In this document: piece by piece, positions 19,538 to 29,266 of the stretch
How the letters are laid out: the number at the start of each line of letters is the position of its first letter
Numbering within the stretch: the first letter of the stretch is position 1
Origin: Pseudoalteromonas fuliginea
GTDB taxonomy: Bacteria > Pseudomonadota > Gammaproteobacteria > Enterobacterales > Alteromonadaceae
Length of the DNA: 63,709 nt
Reading direction: 5' to 3'
NCBI RefSeq assembly: GCF_000690055.1
Contig: NZ_JJNZ01000022.1
Location: 1-63,709, forward strand
Notes under the pieces: model-generated
What the model saw: only the letters and a program-made list of their open reading frames with translations
Database searches by the model: none
Told to the model about the DNA's origin: nothing
Translations under genes and position numbers: made by a program

Positions 19538-20084
19538 TCGCGGTTATATTCAACTTGCTCGCTACATAGTGAGTTTAAGTTGGATATACTAATTCAATTA
19601 ACTATGGGGGCTATTTTAACGTTAAATAAATCATTTAGTAACTAGGCAAAAAACTTTGTGTTTAGTGGTTCTAAATAAAAGTTTTTTAACGACGTTAGTA
19701 ATTGATTTAGAACGTTAAATTGTTCAAATAGTTATTTGGGTTAGTATCATTCACGGCTTTTTCCCAAAGCTTTATCACGTAGCACCGCTTGAAAAATTAA
19801 TGACTGGCAGTGCCGGCTATTCTGAACAGGTGTCTGACTTAATTACACGTTCGGCGGGTGTTGGCGAGATTATATTTGGATTGTGTTTATTTGTGTTTTA
19901 TAAAAATAAACACCTAGTAATTTTAAATATTTTAGCATTAATTGGCCTTTTACTCGCTGTAGTTGCAATGCAGCCACAATTACTTATTGAAGCATTTAAC
20001 CCTGTTACTACTAACCTGCCTCTTATTGGGCTAAGCGTTATTTGGTTAAAGGAAATTAAGCTGCTGAATAATCGATACCTCTAA
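19524..20084 (+). pseudogene. DoxX-like membrane protein gene interrupted by a MITE
   Basis: The frame starts at ATG 19524, overlapping the M48 stop by 14 nt. It reads MLGNNRGYIQLARYIVSLSW before running into the repeat at 19584-19748, which introduces a stop. Directly after the repeat the coding resumes with HGFFPKLYHVAPLEKL and continues through three more hydrophobic stretches to 20084. Joined, the two parts give a DoxX_3-type small integral membrane protein of about 130 aa with the usual xGxxPKL motif after helix 1. An ATG at 19800 could initiate a 94-aa remnant lacking the first helix; I consider that non-functional. Confidence 0.75.
19584..19748. repeat. MITE-like repeat family A, copy 2
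   Basis: About 165 bp with diverged ends ATACTAATTC and GGTTAGTATC. It shares AACTAGGCAAAAA, GGTTCTAAATAAAA and TTTTTAACGACGTTA with the copies at 2838 and 63563. It splits a DoxX-like reading frame. Confidence 0.8.
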
Positions 20085-20089
20085 ATAAA

Positions 20090-20118
20090 AAAGGGTATGC
20101 CTGCGCATACCCTTTTTT
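20090..20118. terminator. Bidirectional terminator
   Basis: AAAAAAGGGTATG / CATACCCTTTTTT arms with a CCTGCG loop have A runs on one side and T runs on the other. They serve the YjgN/M48/DoxX transcript and the convergent speAB operon. Confidence 0.9.
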
Positions 20119-20138
20119 GTAGTACTTAAGTTATATAA

Positions 20139-21062
20139 TTAGTACTTGTTTTTATGCGTCCACAAATGCAGTAATTCGCTCGCAATGGTTGCTGCGGCAA
20201 TAGCGGTAAGCTCACTTTGGTCGTACGAAGGTGATACTTCTACCACATCCATACCTACCATGTTTATGCCTTTTAGCGCACGCAGTACTTTAAGTACTTT
20301 ATCTGACGTTAAACCACCGCACACAGGAGTGCCTGTACCAGGCGCAAACGCAGGGTCTAAACAATCAATATCAAACGTTAAGTAAACAGGTAGGTCACCT
20401 ACTCGTTCAAGTATTTGCGCTGCAATATCATTTGCATGTAAATCGTTGGCTTGCATTGCATCAATCACAGCAAACTCATGTTTACTTTGATCAAAGTCGG
20501 TACGAATACCTATTTGTATACTGTGCTCAACATCAATCAGCCCTTCCATTGGCGCATGATAAAACATAGTGCCGTGATCAAAACGCGAGCCATTGCTATA
20601 GGTATCGGTGTGCGCATCAAAATGTACTAACGCCATTTTGCCATGTATTTTTGCGTGAGCACGTAATAGCGGAAGCGTTACAAAGTGATCGCCCCCTAAA
20701 CCTAATAGCGTTTTACCTTGACGGAGTATTTGATCAGCAGCCATTTCAAGTTGCGCAGTAAAATACTCAGGATCCCCGACAGGGTAAGTAAAGTCCCCTG
20801 CGTCTGCCACTTTTAGGCGCTCAAACAACGGGAACGTCCACGGGTATTTAGTGTCTTCCCATGCTAAATGAACCGATGCACGACGAATTGCATCAGGGCC
20901 TAAGCGCGCACCAGGGCGACCCGATGTCGCTAAATCAAACGGTAAGCCTAAAACGACTACGTCTGCATCAATTGCATTAATATTTTGCACCATAGGACGA
21001 CGTAAAAACGTCATCCCATTTGAGTACAATGAGTGATCTGCGTGACCAAACAAAGTCGACAT
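20139..21062 (-). CDS. speB: Agmatinase SpeB
   Basis: 307 aa. It hydrolyses agmatine to putrescine and urea; ureohydrolase family with a two-manganese site. Seen: [17 protein letters not shown] and [16 protein letters not shown], which supply the metal-binding His and Asp residues. It sits 3 bp downstream of speA, forming the arginine-to-putrescine operon. It ends at a strong bidirectional terminator. Confidence 0.97.
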   Translation of the reverse strand: MSTLFGHADHSLYSNGMTFLRRPMVQNINAIDADVVVLGLPFDLATSGRPGARLGPDAIRRASVHLAWEDTKYPWTFPLFERLKVADAGDFTYPVGDPEYFTAQLEMAADQILRQGKTLLGLGGDHFVTLPLLRAHAKIHGKMALVHFDAHTDTYSNGSRFDHGTMFYHAPMEGLIDVEHSIQIGIRTDFDQSKHEFAVIDAMQANDLHANDIAAQILERVGDLPVYLTFDIDCLDPAFAPGTGTPVCGGLTSDKVLKVLRALKGINMVGMDVVEVSPSYDQSELTAIAAATIASELLHLWTHKNKY

Positions 21063-21065
21063 TGC

Positions 21066-22979
21066 TTATAACTCTTCTAAATAAGTGTAGCCATCAAGGC
21101 CGCTTTGCAACTCGTCTAAAACGCTTTGCTGTTCGTGTTTTTCAATTTTAGTGCTTACTAACTGCTCGTATGATTGCTGAAAACTTTCTACATCTAAATG
21201 TACATAGCGCATCATATCGGCAACAGTGTCACCTTGGTTTATCTCGGTAATACTTGCAACGCCTTGCTCATCCATATTGACAATTGCGCTGTGCGTATCG
21301 CCAAACAAGTTATGCATGTCACCTAAAATTTCTTGATAAGCACCCACCAAGAAAAAGCCCATTAAATAAGGTTTATCAGCACTAAACTCTGGTACAGGTA
21401 ATGTGCTTTCAATACCTTGTCCATCTACGTAATGTTCAAGTGCGCCATCTGAATCACAGGTTATATCAAGTAATACAGCACGCTTTTTTGGTGCTTGCGT
21501 TAAGCCACTTAATGGCAATACCGGAAACACTTGATCAATGCCCCATGCATCTGGAAGCGATTGAAATAACGAAAAGTTTACAAAAAACTTATCGGCTAAA
21601 CGAACGTTTAACTCGTCAATAATAGGACGATGAAAACGGTTTTTATTATCCATGTGCTTGTTAAGTTCATAACAAATACGAATATTAATTTGCTCAGCCC
21701 ACGCACGCTGCGATAAGTCTAATAAACCGAGTGCAAATTGATTATGCGCTTCAGCTAAATCACCTTGGCTGTCGTGATAAATTTCAATTAATGCACGGTC
21801 ATCCGTTAAATCAGTTAACTGTACAAACGATGCCCACATGTTTTTTAATAACAGGGGTGCATCTGCCGCTGGCGCTACTAACTCTTCTGGCGTATAGCTT
21901 TCAGTACCAATAACATTAGAAATAAGCACAGCATGATGCGCCGTAAGCGCACGACCCGACTCAGAAATAATAGTCGGCATTGGTTGCTCATATTGCTTAC
22001 ATGTATCACCAATGGTGTACACGATGTTATTTGCATATTCAGCTAAGCTGTAATTCATAGAGTTATGCGATTGGCTACGCGTGCCGTCGTAATCAACAGC
22101 TAAACCACCGCCTACATCAAGGCAATCAATTTCTGCGCCTAATTTACGTAGCTCACAGTAAAAACGCGCCGCTTCGCTTACACCTAAACGTACGTCACGA
22201 ATGTTCGCCATTTGTGACCCTAAGTGAAAATGTACTAGCTGAAGCAAATCAAGCTGGTTTGCGTCTTTTAAACGATTAACTACATGCAAAACTTGCGATG
22301 CAGATAAACCAAATTTTGATTTTTCGCCGCCACTCGCTTGCCATTTACCTTTACCTTGCGACGCTAAACGTACACGAATACCAATGCGTGGTTTTACGTT
22401 AAGCTCTTTTGCTTGGCTAAGTACCATGTCTAGCTCAGAAAGCTTTTCAAGTACGATATACACTTTATGACCTAGCTTTTCGCCAATAAGTGCTAAACGT
22501 ACGTATTCTTTATCTTTGTAGCCATTACATACAATAACAGCGCTGGTTTTTTCAGCTAATGCTAATACTGTGAGTAGTTCAGGCTTGCTGCCTGCCTCTA
22601 AACCAAGTTGCTTTTTTTCTACTTGTGCTTGGCTTGCTACTATTTCTTCAACCACTTCACGTTGTTGGTTTACTTTTATTGGGTAAACTAATAGGTAGTC
22701 TTTAGGGTAACCATAGTTTTCAATCGCAGTATTAAATGCGCCGCATAAGCTGTGTACACGATGGTGTAAAATTTGCGGAAAACGAACTAAAGCAGGTAAG
22801 CTTAAACCTTTATCTTGTAGTTGCTTTGCGATATCTGTTAATGCAATGGTTTGCTCTGGTGCATGAGCCTTGGGTGCAACATACACATCACCTTGATCAT
22901 TAATACCAAAAAAACCTTGGCTCCAATGACGAACATTGTAGCTCGTACGAGCTTGTTCTAGTGATGTTGTTTCTTTCAT
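21066..22979 (-). CDS. speA: Biosynthetic arginine decarboxylase SpeA
   Basis: 637 aa, normal length. PLP-dependent fold III decarboxylase converting arginine to agmatine. The PLP-lysine motif is VYPIKVNQ at about residue 99, the glycine-rich phosphate-binding region is [12 protein letters not shown], and the C-terminal residues CDSDG complete the site. First gene of speAB; the product feeds SpeB directly. The region upstream (22980-23526) holds its promoter. Confidence 0.97.
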   Translation of the reverse strand: MKETTSLEQARTSYNVRHWSQGFFGINDQGDVYVAPKAHAPEQTIALTDIAKQLQDKGLSLPALVRFPQILHHRVHSLCGAFNTAIENYGYPKDYLLVYPIKVNQQREVVEEIVASQAQVEKKQLGLEAGSKPELLTVLALAEKTSAVIVCNGYKDKEYVRLALIGEKLGHKVYIVLEKLSELDMVLSQAKELNVKPRIGIRVRLASQGKGKWQASGGEKSKFGLSASQVLHVVNRLKDANQLDLLQLVHFHLGSQMANIRDVRLGVSEAARFYCELRKLGAEIDCLDVGGGLAVDYDGTRSQSHNSMNYSLAEYANNIVYTIGDTCKQYEQPMPTIISESGRALTAHHAVLISNVIGTESYTPEELVAPAADAPLLLKNMWASFVQLTDLTDDRALIEIYHDSQGDLAEAHNQFALGLLDLSQRAWAEQINIRICYELNKHMDNKNRFHRPIIDELNVRLADKFFVNFSLFQSLPDAWGIDQVFPVLPLSGLTQAPKKRAVLLDITCDSDGALEHYVDGQGIESTLPVPEFSADKPYLMGFFLVGAYQEILGDMHNLFGDTHSAIVNMDEQGVASITEINQGDTVADMMRYVHLDVESFQQSYEQLVSTKIEKHEQQSVLDELQSGLDGYTYLEEL

Positions 22980-23526
22980 TTATCTTTCTCTTTTATTTAA
23001 TTAATGCCGACTCGGCTAGTGCCGCGCATTAAAAGAAAAATAGAGATTTAAGTCCAACAAGTATTTTTACTCGTAACGAGTGATTTTTAATGTTGATAAA
23101 ACAACCAATCACGTATTGCTCGCTAGCGTATATAAAATAGGACTTTGATGATTATTAAAGATAAGAAAAGTTGTAAAAAATGGCTGTTTTTAAATGACTC
23201 ATTATAAATTTTATTAGCAAAATGAGTTAGCTCATTCACTAAAATTAATCTTGAGTTACTTTGCTTATTGAATTTACTTTTGATGGATTAGAGTAAGGTG
23301 TTCTCAACGCCTCAAATTACTGCTATTTAGCCAACGTGTTGTGACCAAGTAATACCTATGTATTCTGCAACATGAATAAAAACTACACGTCTAAAACGCG
23401 ATGGATAACATCCACCAGCTTAAATCATTACTTGGCGCATATGTAGCGTTAGGTATTGCCTGTGGCATTGAAAGTAGGAAATTGCAGTAGTGTGCAGGCG
23501 AATTCGATTAATTGAGTATAAGCTAG
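22980..23526. other. Gene-free interval upstream of speA
   Basis: 547 bp with no supported gene. It contains a 13-bp palindrome ACTCGTAACGAGT at 23069-23081, about 90 bp before speA. From about 23335 to 23470 there is a segment with CCAAGTAAT/ATTACTTGG and AATACCT/AGGTATT inverted pairs that may be another decayed dispersed repeat. Confidence 0.45.
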
Positions 23527-23859
23527 CTATGCACTTTTTGGGGCGAACATAATTATTGCCATACCCAGCAGTGCAACTAAACCACCGATAATATCCCACA
23601 TAGTAAGCTTTACGCCATCAACAACCCATAACCATAATAGCGCAACGCAAATATATACGCCGCCATAAGCTGCATACACACGCCCGGCAGCAGTAGGATG
23701 TAAAGAGAGCAACCATGCAAATAGTGCCAAACTTAAAGCCGCTGGAATTAAAAGTAAAATGCTTTTATCTTGCTTAAGCCAAAGGTAGGGCAAATAGCAA
23801 CCCACTATTTCTGCTAAGGCTGTAATAGTAAAAAGTGCGATTGTTTTTAATTCAAACAT
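23527..23859 (-). CDS. ynfA: UPF0060 membrane protein YnfA
   Basis: 110 aa with four membrane helices. It matches the SMR-like UPF0060 family, with [20 protein letters not shown] at the N terminus and CYLPYLWL next. I start at 23859 because GGAG precedes that ATG by 6 nt and family members begin there; an upstream start would add nine residues. The transport substrate is unknown. Single gene. Confidence 0.93.
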   Translation of the reverse strand: MFELKTIALFTITALAEIVGCYLPYLWLKQDKSILLLIPAALSLALFAWLLSLHPTAAGRVYAAYGGVYICVALLWLWVVDGVKLTMWDIIGGLVALLGMAIIMFAPKSA

Positions 23860-23936
23860 AATGCTCCGCGCTAAGATAACAAGCATAACAATCTATATAA
23901 ATTGTTATGCTTAGTATTCGTTATGAATCTGAGTTG

Positions 23937-24806
23937 TTATTCGCTAAGCGCCATAGTGGCAAGTTTCATTGTGCTTTCAAACGACTTAGTGCCCGCTATA
24001 AATAAACCATTGTGACAGAACACAGCGTCGTCAATACCTGTTTCATCTACAAACGCTTGGTCAGATAAACCAGACCATGCTTTAGGCAGCGATTTTCTAT
24101 CTTCAAACGAACCTGGCTCAACGGGTACAGTTTGTAATATCCATTGTCCAGAATGCGATGGGTAAACCATGTATAGCGCATCGCTTGATAAAATATGCAC
24201 CGTTTTTTTCCACGGTGTGTATTTTTCAAGTACAATTACTCTGGCATCTTCAGCATTTTCAATTGCTTTGGCGACAATCTCTTTTGCATTTACACTTCCG
24301 TGAGCCGAAGCGATAAAACGAATAAGCATGCGAGCTGCAAATTCAACGGCTTCGTCAAAACAAGTATCAAAGTTACTTTCTTCTTCCCACGTAGGGTTAA
24401 ACATTGAGATTGTTTGGCTCAAGCTTATCCCTTTTGATACCCCTTCAACATGACCACAATCGATGGCGTCAATAGTTGAAACTAAGCCTGAATCCACTCT
24501 ATCAGCAACGGCTTGGTTATCATCACACAACGCTAAGCCGTATTTTTTCCATATTAAACCAAACGACGAAAAAGGAATGCCATTTTCTCGCTCGCCTGCA
24601 CCACCACGCTGGTGATGATCAAAGCGGTTCGTTTCAGGGTCGTATTCGCCACCTACATCAATTACAAAGTCGGCATTTTCTATAAGCGCTTTATCGCGAG
24701 TACGTACCAGTTTAAACGCTGGCAACACGTGTTTAAGTACTGCAATACTAAAAACGTCATCCGCATGAAAATTACCGTTATGGGTTACTACTGTTATGTC
24801 TGTCAT
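23937..24806 (-). CDS. MYG1/UPF0160-family metal-dependent hydrolase
   Basis: 289 aa. DHH-like fold with THNGNFHADDVFS at residues about 8-20, FVIDVGGEYD and RFDHHQRGG, which supply the metal-binding His and Asp residues. The eukaryotic homologue MYG1 is reported as a 3'-5' RNA exonuclease; the bacterial role is not settled. No signal peptide, cytoplasmic. Single gene with its own gap on both sides. Confidence 0.93.
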   Translation of the reverse strand: MTDITVVTHNGNFHADDVFSIAVLKHVLPAFKLVRTRDKALIENADFVIDVGGEYDPETNRFDHHQRGGAGERENGIPFSSFGLIWKKYGLALCDDNQAVADRVDSGLVSTIDAIDCGHVEGVSKGISLSQTISMFNPTWEEESNFDTCFDEAVEFAARMLIRFIASAHGSVNAKEIVAKAIENAEDARVIVLEKYTPWKKTVHILSSDALYMVYPSHSGQWILQTVPVEPGSFEDRKSLPKAWSGLSDQAFVDETGIDDAVFCHNGLFIAGTKSFESTMKLATMALSE

Positions 24807-25018
24807 TGGTTTAGTGTCATTTTTAGAAAGGATAAGAAAGTCTCGCTATTTAAACGTTATGGTTTGAAGTATTTTAAGGAGCATAGTAAATGACGGATTT
24901 TATACGATTATAGCCAACAAAAACAGTATTCTGCTTTTGTTAATTTTAAGAGGGCATTTTTGAAATGATCTTTAACAGACAATATATAATAGTACTAATG
25001 AACTTTGGGTATATTTGA

Positions 25019-25078
25019 AAGTAGCAATTCATTATAGTTTAATTTATACACTATAAAAAACTATAATGAATTGCTACT
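25019..25078. repeat. Perfect 22-bp inverted repeat
   Basis: Arms 25019-25040 (starting AAGTAGCAATTCATTATAG) and 25057-25078 are exact reverse complements with a 16-nt AT loop. It lies in a 326-bp gene-free gap between the MYG1 and GNAT genes. T tracts are poor on both strands, so a simple terminator is doubtful. Confidence 0.8.
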
Positions 25079-25132
25079 TAAATAATTTAGTGTGGTCACT
25101 TAGAGTGAAGCTGTTAACCTTTATGCGCTTTG

Positions 25133-25594
25133 TTACTGGCTTAGGCCTAACTCCATAAATACACTTTGTGGATTCTCGAGGTAAGGCCCAAAACTAGCAC
25201 ATCGTTTGAAACCAAGATTTTCATATAGCTTAATCGATTGAATTTGCTTTGGCCCTGTTTCTAGCCTGATCAGTGGGATTTTCTCCTCACCTGCGTGATA
25301 TAAAAGTATCTGCATAATACGCCTAGATAACCCTTTACCACGATAACTAGGGCTTACATAAAGCCGTCTAATTTCACCATAGGGCGTTTTATCAAACTGC
25401 TTTACAATAGCGCCACACGCAATAATACCATCATCATTCTTTAAACCAATCGCATACACACTTGGCTCATTTAGTTCATTTAACGTAAGAGACTGTGCAG
25501 TGGCAACTGGATATAGAGAGTTTATTAGTCGGTCGATATCAGAAAAAACATTAATCACATCCTGGTCATTCGGTTTTAAATCAACTAACTGCAT
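25133..25594 (-). CDS. GNAT-family N-acetyltransferase
   Basis: 153 aa. Acetyl-CoA-dependent acetyltransferase fold. Motif A is RRLYVSPSYRGKGLSRRIM (about 83-101), with the R/Q-x-x-G-x-G/A pattern as RGKGLS, followed by KLYENLGF and FMEL at the end. The substrate cannot be told. The ATG at 25594 is preferred; a TTG 12 bp upstream would add four residues. Single gene upstream of the perfect inverted repeat. Confidence 0.9.
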   Translation of the reverse strand: MQLVDLKPNDQDVINVFSDIDRLINSLYPVATAQSLTLNELNEPSVYAIGLKNDDGIIACGAIVKQFDKTPYGEIRRLYVSPSYRGKGLSRRIMQILLYHAGEEKIPLIRLETGPKQIQSIKLYENLGFKRCASFGPYLENPQSVFMELGLSQ

Positions 25595-25853
25595 AGAACA
25601 TCTCAATTTATATTAAAAATATGTGTTGGCAAACTATACCGAATTGTCAAAAATGAACAACCTCGTTCTACTTATTTAAACGTTTAAATAAACCCAGTAA
25701 TTTACGCGAATAAAGAATGCCCTCATTATTAAATGCAATTACTTGCTAAATTCAGTGTAGGCCTCTAAAAATAGCATATGCTACCAGCTCAATCATTTTA
25801 TTTAATTTGGTCGATGCAAAAAATTTTAATAACAGAAAAGTCATATTTCGTAT

Positions 25854-26489
25854 TCACTTTAATGGGGTCAGCGAATAGTCAAAGTATTTTCTATGTTCTT
25901 TTCCAGCTAAATTAGAGTTAATTTTATTTGGGTGTTTATATTCTTTCCAGTTGGCGACTTGACGTCCTATATTTAATTTAGGGAAACAGGTATTTCCTTG
26001 TATCTCCACGCCTAAAAACTGTTTTAGTTTTAACAAACTATCAGGCTCACTAATATTTATTGCTAAAAAATTGTCACTATTTTTGAAATACGAAAAAACA
26101 GCTTGTTCATGCTTTAAATAACAACCAGCTAGCGCTGTCGATGATAAGGGTAATACATCAGAGAACGTACGATGAAAACTACGCTTTAAAATAGGATTAA
26201 ACTTACCTGTATTTAAATCTAAATGAGGCGCCATTTTTTCGAGCAACATAGTAATTGAAGGCACCCATTTGTTTAGCTCTCGACTTAAGTATATAAATTT
26301 AGCATTTGGGAATAACTCGTCTAAATGCATGTAGTCACTAAAGCAAGGTGCGTCAGATATTGCATCAGACATTTCAAATGCTTGCTTTGTAAAAGCGGTA
26401 TGCGCCACCGAAAAGCCCATTTCTAGTAGCGCAACACTTATGCTAGTAGTGCCAGTTCTGGGCAACCCAATCACAAAGATCTTAGCCAT
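25854..26489 (-). CDS. Sulfotransferase-like P-loop protein
   Basis: 211 aa. It starts MAKIFVIGLPRTGTTSIS, the 5'-phosphosulfate-binding loop of PAPS-dependent sulfotransferases. It continues with the AKFIYLSRELNKWVPS segment corresponding to the 3'-phosphate-binding region. It fits the short Sulfotransfer_4 type family. It would transfer sulfate to an unknown acceptor. It lies alone between a GNAT gene and a gene-free repeat region; its AT-rich codon use and isolated position suggest accessory status. Confidence 0.85.
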   Translation of the reverse strand: MAKIFVIGLPRTGTTSISVALLEMGFSVAHTAFTKQAFEMSDAISDAPCFSDYMHLDELFPNAKFIYLSRELNKWVPSITMLLEKMAPHLDLNTGKFNPILKRSFHRTFSDVLPLSSTALAGCYLKHEQAVFSYFKNSDNFLAINISEPDSLLKLKQFLGVEIQGNTCFPKLNIGRQVANWKEYKHPNKINSNLAGKEHRKYFDYSLTPLK

Positions 26490-26717
26490 CTATAATTACT
26501 CGCTTTTAAAATAATGTCACTAAAACTGCATGCGTTAGGGAGCTGAACAGAATCAGCCTAAGCTCTCTATAAAAAAGTAACTTAATTCCCTGCCATAGAT
26601 AAATCACCATTAAGTTAAGCCACTTTATAGCATTATTAGTGCCTGTTGGCCTTTCAGAATTAAAATTCATTCAATCTATGGGCTATTTAATCGCGGCGTG
26701 AGGTTTGTAACCTAGTG

Positions 26718-26785
26718 GGCTCGGTAACTGCTCCTGTATTACTCTACTGGCTTACATCCATGTAAGAATAAGTAAAAACCGAGCC
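26718..26785. repeat. Nested inverted repeat adjoining family C copy 2
   Basis: Outer arms GGCTCGGT / ACCGAGCC enclose inner arms CTTACAT / ATGTAAG. The segment abuts family C where copy 1 has different sequence, so it is either an inserted module or the alternative end of a composite element. Confidence 0.6.
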
Positions 26786-26795
26786 AAGCTTCCGC

Positions 26796-26924
26796 GGGCA
26801 GCGCATGCTTGGCATTTATTCTACGTTATCGCCTATTTATGGGGAATAACCACACTACATAGGCTCTGCTTTGCCTAAATACCAAACACACTGCTGAAAA
26901 CTTAACCTCGAAAGATAAACAAGC
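26796..26924. repeat. Dispersed repeat family C, copy 2
   Basis: Reverse complement of much of the element at 850-1008: AGGCAAAGCAGAGCCTATG, ATAGGCGATAACG and GCATGCGCTGCCC all match in order. Homology stops at the GCTGCCC end, where a nested palindrome follows instead of the second terminal repeat. Confidence 0.75.
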
Positions 26925-27017
26925 CTAGTATTTAAACACTTTGTTACCTAAAAACGCTGTTCAAAAAAATTCAGCTATTTATACTAGCTACAGTGGTAAA
27001 CATTTATTGAGGTTACT

Positions 27018-27746
27018 GTGCAGATAGTACAAGGTATGGAATATTTTTTTTCAGGTTTTAAATTAATTACTCAAAAGGGGTTAAAACGTTTTGTTTTTAT
27101 TCCATTATTAATTAATATTTTACTTTTTGGTAGCTCGCTATTTTTCTTATTCGGTTGGCTAAGTGACAGTTTTAGCTACATCAATGATATGTTGCCACAA
27201 TGGTTAAGTTGGCTTGAATGGCTAATGTGGCCAATTGCTATATTAATGGTTTTATTTAGCTACAGTATGCTCTTTACAGTGATCACTAATTTTATCGCAG
27301 CCCCCTTCAACGCTTTGTTAAGCGAAAAAGTAGAACTTTATTTAACAGGCCAAAAGATTAACGATGATGGCTTTGCTGAATTAGTAAAAGACATACCTCG
27401 TATGCTAGCCCGCGAGTGGACAAAGTTATGCTATTACCTTCCTCGCGCTATAGGTTTTTTTATACTGCTTTGGATACTCCCCGTCATTGGTCAAATATTA
27501 TGGGTCCTATTTACCTGTTGGATGTTCGCAGTGCAATACGAAGACTATGCGTTCGATAACCATAAAATTGGGTTTAAACAGATGAAAGACGATTTAAAAA
27601 GTAAACAAGGTCTATCGTATGGGTTTGGCTTTGCCGTTATGCTATTAACAGCAATACCATTTATAAACTTAATAGTAATGCCTGTCGCTGTGTGTGGGGC
27701 TACGCGTTTATGGGTTGATAATTACAGGCCCAAATATCGAAGTTAA
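27018..27746 (+). CDS. cysZ: CysZ-family sulfate permease
   Basis: 242 aa. Inner-membrane sulfate uptake protein supplying cysteine synthesis (established for E. coli CysZ). It has the family opening GMEYFFSGFKLITQKGLKRFVFIPLLIN, four or more hydrophobic segments, and the central amphipathic part around LAREWTKLCYYLPR. The start is GTG at 27018, preceded by GAGG 5-8 nt upstream; residue 7 is an alternative ATG. In E. coli cysZ lies near zipA-ligA, but here it is 18 kb away and faces rlmM. Confidence 0.93.
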   Translation: MQIVQGMEYFFSGFKLITQKGLKRFVFIPLLINILLFGSSLFFLFGWLSDSFSYINDMLPQWLSWLEWLMWPIAILMVLFSYSMLFTVITNFIAAPFNALLSEKVELYLTGQKINDDGFAELVKDIPRMLAREWTKLCYYLPRAIGFFILLWILPVIGQILWVLFTCWMFAVQYEDYAFDNHKIGFKQMKDDLKSKQGLSYGFGFAVMLLTAIPFINLIVMPVAVCGATRLWVDNYRPKYRS

Positions 27747-27753
27747 ATATACA

Positions 27754-27780
27754 AAAAATGGGTCATCAGACCCATTTTTT
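27754..27780. terminator. Bidirectional terminator between cysZ and rlmM
   Basis: AAAAAATGGGTC / GACCCATTTTTT with a short ATCA loop lies between convergent genes, with T runs on both strands. Confidence 0.9.
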
Positions 27781-27794
27781 ATTACTAATAAAAC

Positions 27795-28880
27795 TTAGCT
27801 GTATAGATTTTGTGGCACCTTAGTAACGTTTAAATGAACGGTTATTTCCTCACGATCATGATACAAATGCTTAGCTTGCAACTCGTAGTTAATACCTTGT
27901 TTATCTAGCTCTTTTCTAATCATCGAAAGGCATTCGTAGACACTGTCAAAACGTTTTTTCATTGGAAGCTTTAAGTTAAATATAAACTCTTTAGCGTAGG
28001 CACTCACAGCCCAATCAATCATTAAGGTCGTCACTTTAGTGGGTTTTTCCACCATATCACACACTAACCAGGTAACATTTCTTTTTTCAGGGCGATATTT
28101 AAAACCGTCAGCTCTAAAATGTTTAACCTGGCCTGTTTCCATCAAATCATCATTCATCGGACCATTGTCAATTGCACTTACAAACATACCACGGCGAACA
28201 AGCTGATATGTCCAGCCCCCAGGGCAAGCGCCTAAATCGACACTACGCATACCTGCTGCAACACGAGATTCGCGCTGTTGTTCAGGAATAAATACATTAA
28301 ACGCTTCATCAAGCTTTAATGTTGATCGACTCGGTGCATCGCTTGGCATGCGAAGACGTAAAATACCCATAAAAAATGGAGAATTATTAAAACTATATGA
28401 GTAACCTACATAAGCTGTGTTGTTTGTTAAAAACATAACATGCATTACAGGACGGTTTGCTTTGGGTTCGCGCAATACTGTATTTTGTTTTTCGAGGGCT
28501 TTTTTAAGTGGTGTTGATATTTTTTTACAAAACGTTAAAAGCTCTTTTCCTTCATTTGTGTCAGGGGTTTCTACACGAAGCTCTGAGCACAATGTAAACT
28601 CTTTTGCAGCTTCAACTACCGCGCCAACGCGATCTTCCACAGGCATGTTTTCAAGTAATGTACCGGCAAACCATTGGCGTGCAAACACCATATTTTTAAA
28701 ATCAACTTTTTTGATTATTTCGTCGCTGTGATGCGCTTCAAAACATTCATAAACAACGTAACCCGTATTTGGCTTTGCTTTTACATAACCCGCAAAGCCT
28801 TGCTCTGCAGCGTGAAACGTTATTTCAGCAGCGGCATCGTTTTCAAACCCACTACGACAGTAAATCACAACACTAGACAT
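27795..28880 (-). CDS. rlmM: 23S rRNA 2'-O-ribose C2498 methyltransferase RlmM
   Basis: 361 aa, full length. An N-terminal THUMP-like domain is followed by a Rossmann methyltransferase domain with motif SVDLGACPGGWTYQLVRRG (about 215) and a catalytic-type K-D-K-E arrangement: WLVCDMVEKP, MIDWAV and NLKLPMKKR. It modifies C2498 of 23S rRNA (E. coli numbering). It is the last gene of gcvA-hydrolase-ygdD-rlmM, matching the E. coli gcvA-ygdD-rlmM order. Confidence 0.96.
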   Translation of the reverse strand: MSSVVIYCRSGFENDAAAEITFHAAEQGFAGYVKAKPNTGYVVYECFEAHHSDEIIKKVDFKNMVFARQWFAGTLLENMPVEDRVGAVVEAAKEFTLCSELRVETPDTNEGKELLTFCKKISTPLKKALEKQNTVLREPKANRPVMHVMFLTNNTAYVGYSYSFNNSPFFMGILRLRMPSDAPSRSTLKLDEAFNVFIPEQQRESRVAAGMRSVDLGACPGGWTYQLVRRGMFVSAIDNGPMNDDLMETGQVKHFRADGFKYRPEKRNVTWLVCDMVEKPTKVTTLMIDWAVSAYAKEFIFNLKLPMKKRFDSVYECLSMIRKELDKQGINYELQAKHLYHDREEITVHLNVTKVPQNLYS

Positions 28881-28897
28881 ATAAACCCTTAAACTCT

Positions 28898-29266
28898 TTA
28901 AAACTTAAATCGTGCAACTTGCACTAAAATAACTACCCAACCAATAATAAAGCACAGCCCACCAATTGGTGTTATTGGCCCCAGCCACTTCATACCAGTT
29001 AATGCGAGTAAATATAAACTGCCACTAAAAAGTAGTGTGCCTGTTATAAAAAAACCACCAGCCCAGCTCAGATTTATGCCCCACTTAATTAAAATAGCAA
29101 CCGCAATAAGCGCAAGTCCATGCACCATTTGATATTCAGCAGCAGTTTTAAAAACCCCAAGCGAATACTCTGTTAAACGGCTTTTTAAACCATGTGCTGC
29201 AAATGCACCTAACATGACCGAAAGCATACAAAAAATACTGCCCATCATTAAAAATACTTTAATCAT
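28898..29266 (-). CDS. ygdD: DUF423 (YgdD-like) membrane protein
   Basis: 122 aa with four membrane helices. The family signature is MLGAFAAHGLKSRL at about 18-31, and the C-terminal GPITPIGGLCFIIGW is also typical. Function unknown. Its ATG overlaps the stop of the upstream hydrolase gene (both at 29266), implying translational coupling, and rlmM follows 17 bp later. Confidence 0.93.
   Translation of the reverse strand: MIKVFLMMGSIFCMLSVMLGAFAAHGLKSRLTEYSLGVFKTAAEYQMVHGLALIAVAILIKWGINLSWAGGFFITGTLLFSGSLYLLALTGMKWLGPITPIGGLCFIIGWVVILVQVARFKF

Larger units (their letters stand above)
26490..27017. other. Gene-free interval holding repeats, upstream of cysZ
   Basis: 528 bp without a gene. It holds family C copy 2 (26796-26924) and an adjoining nested palindrome (26718-26785). 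Its last 90 bp should contain the cysZ promoter. Confidence 0.6.

Noticed and set aside
23335..23470. Possible further dispersed repeat upstream of speA
   Set aside because: It has CCAAGTAAT/ATTACTTGG and AATACCT/AGGTATT pairs, but no second copy in the window allows borders or family to be set.
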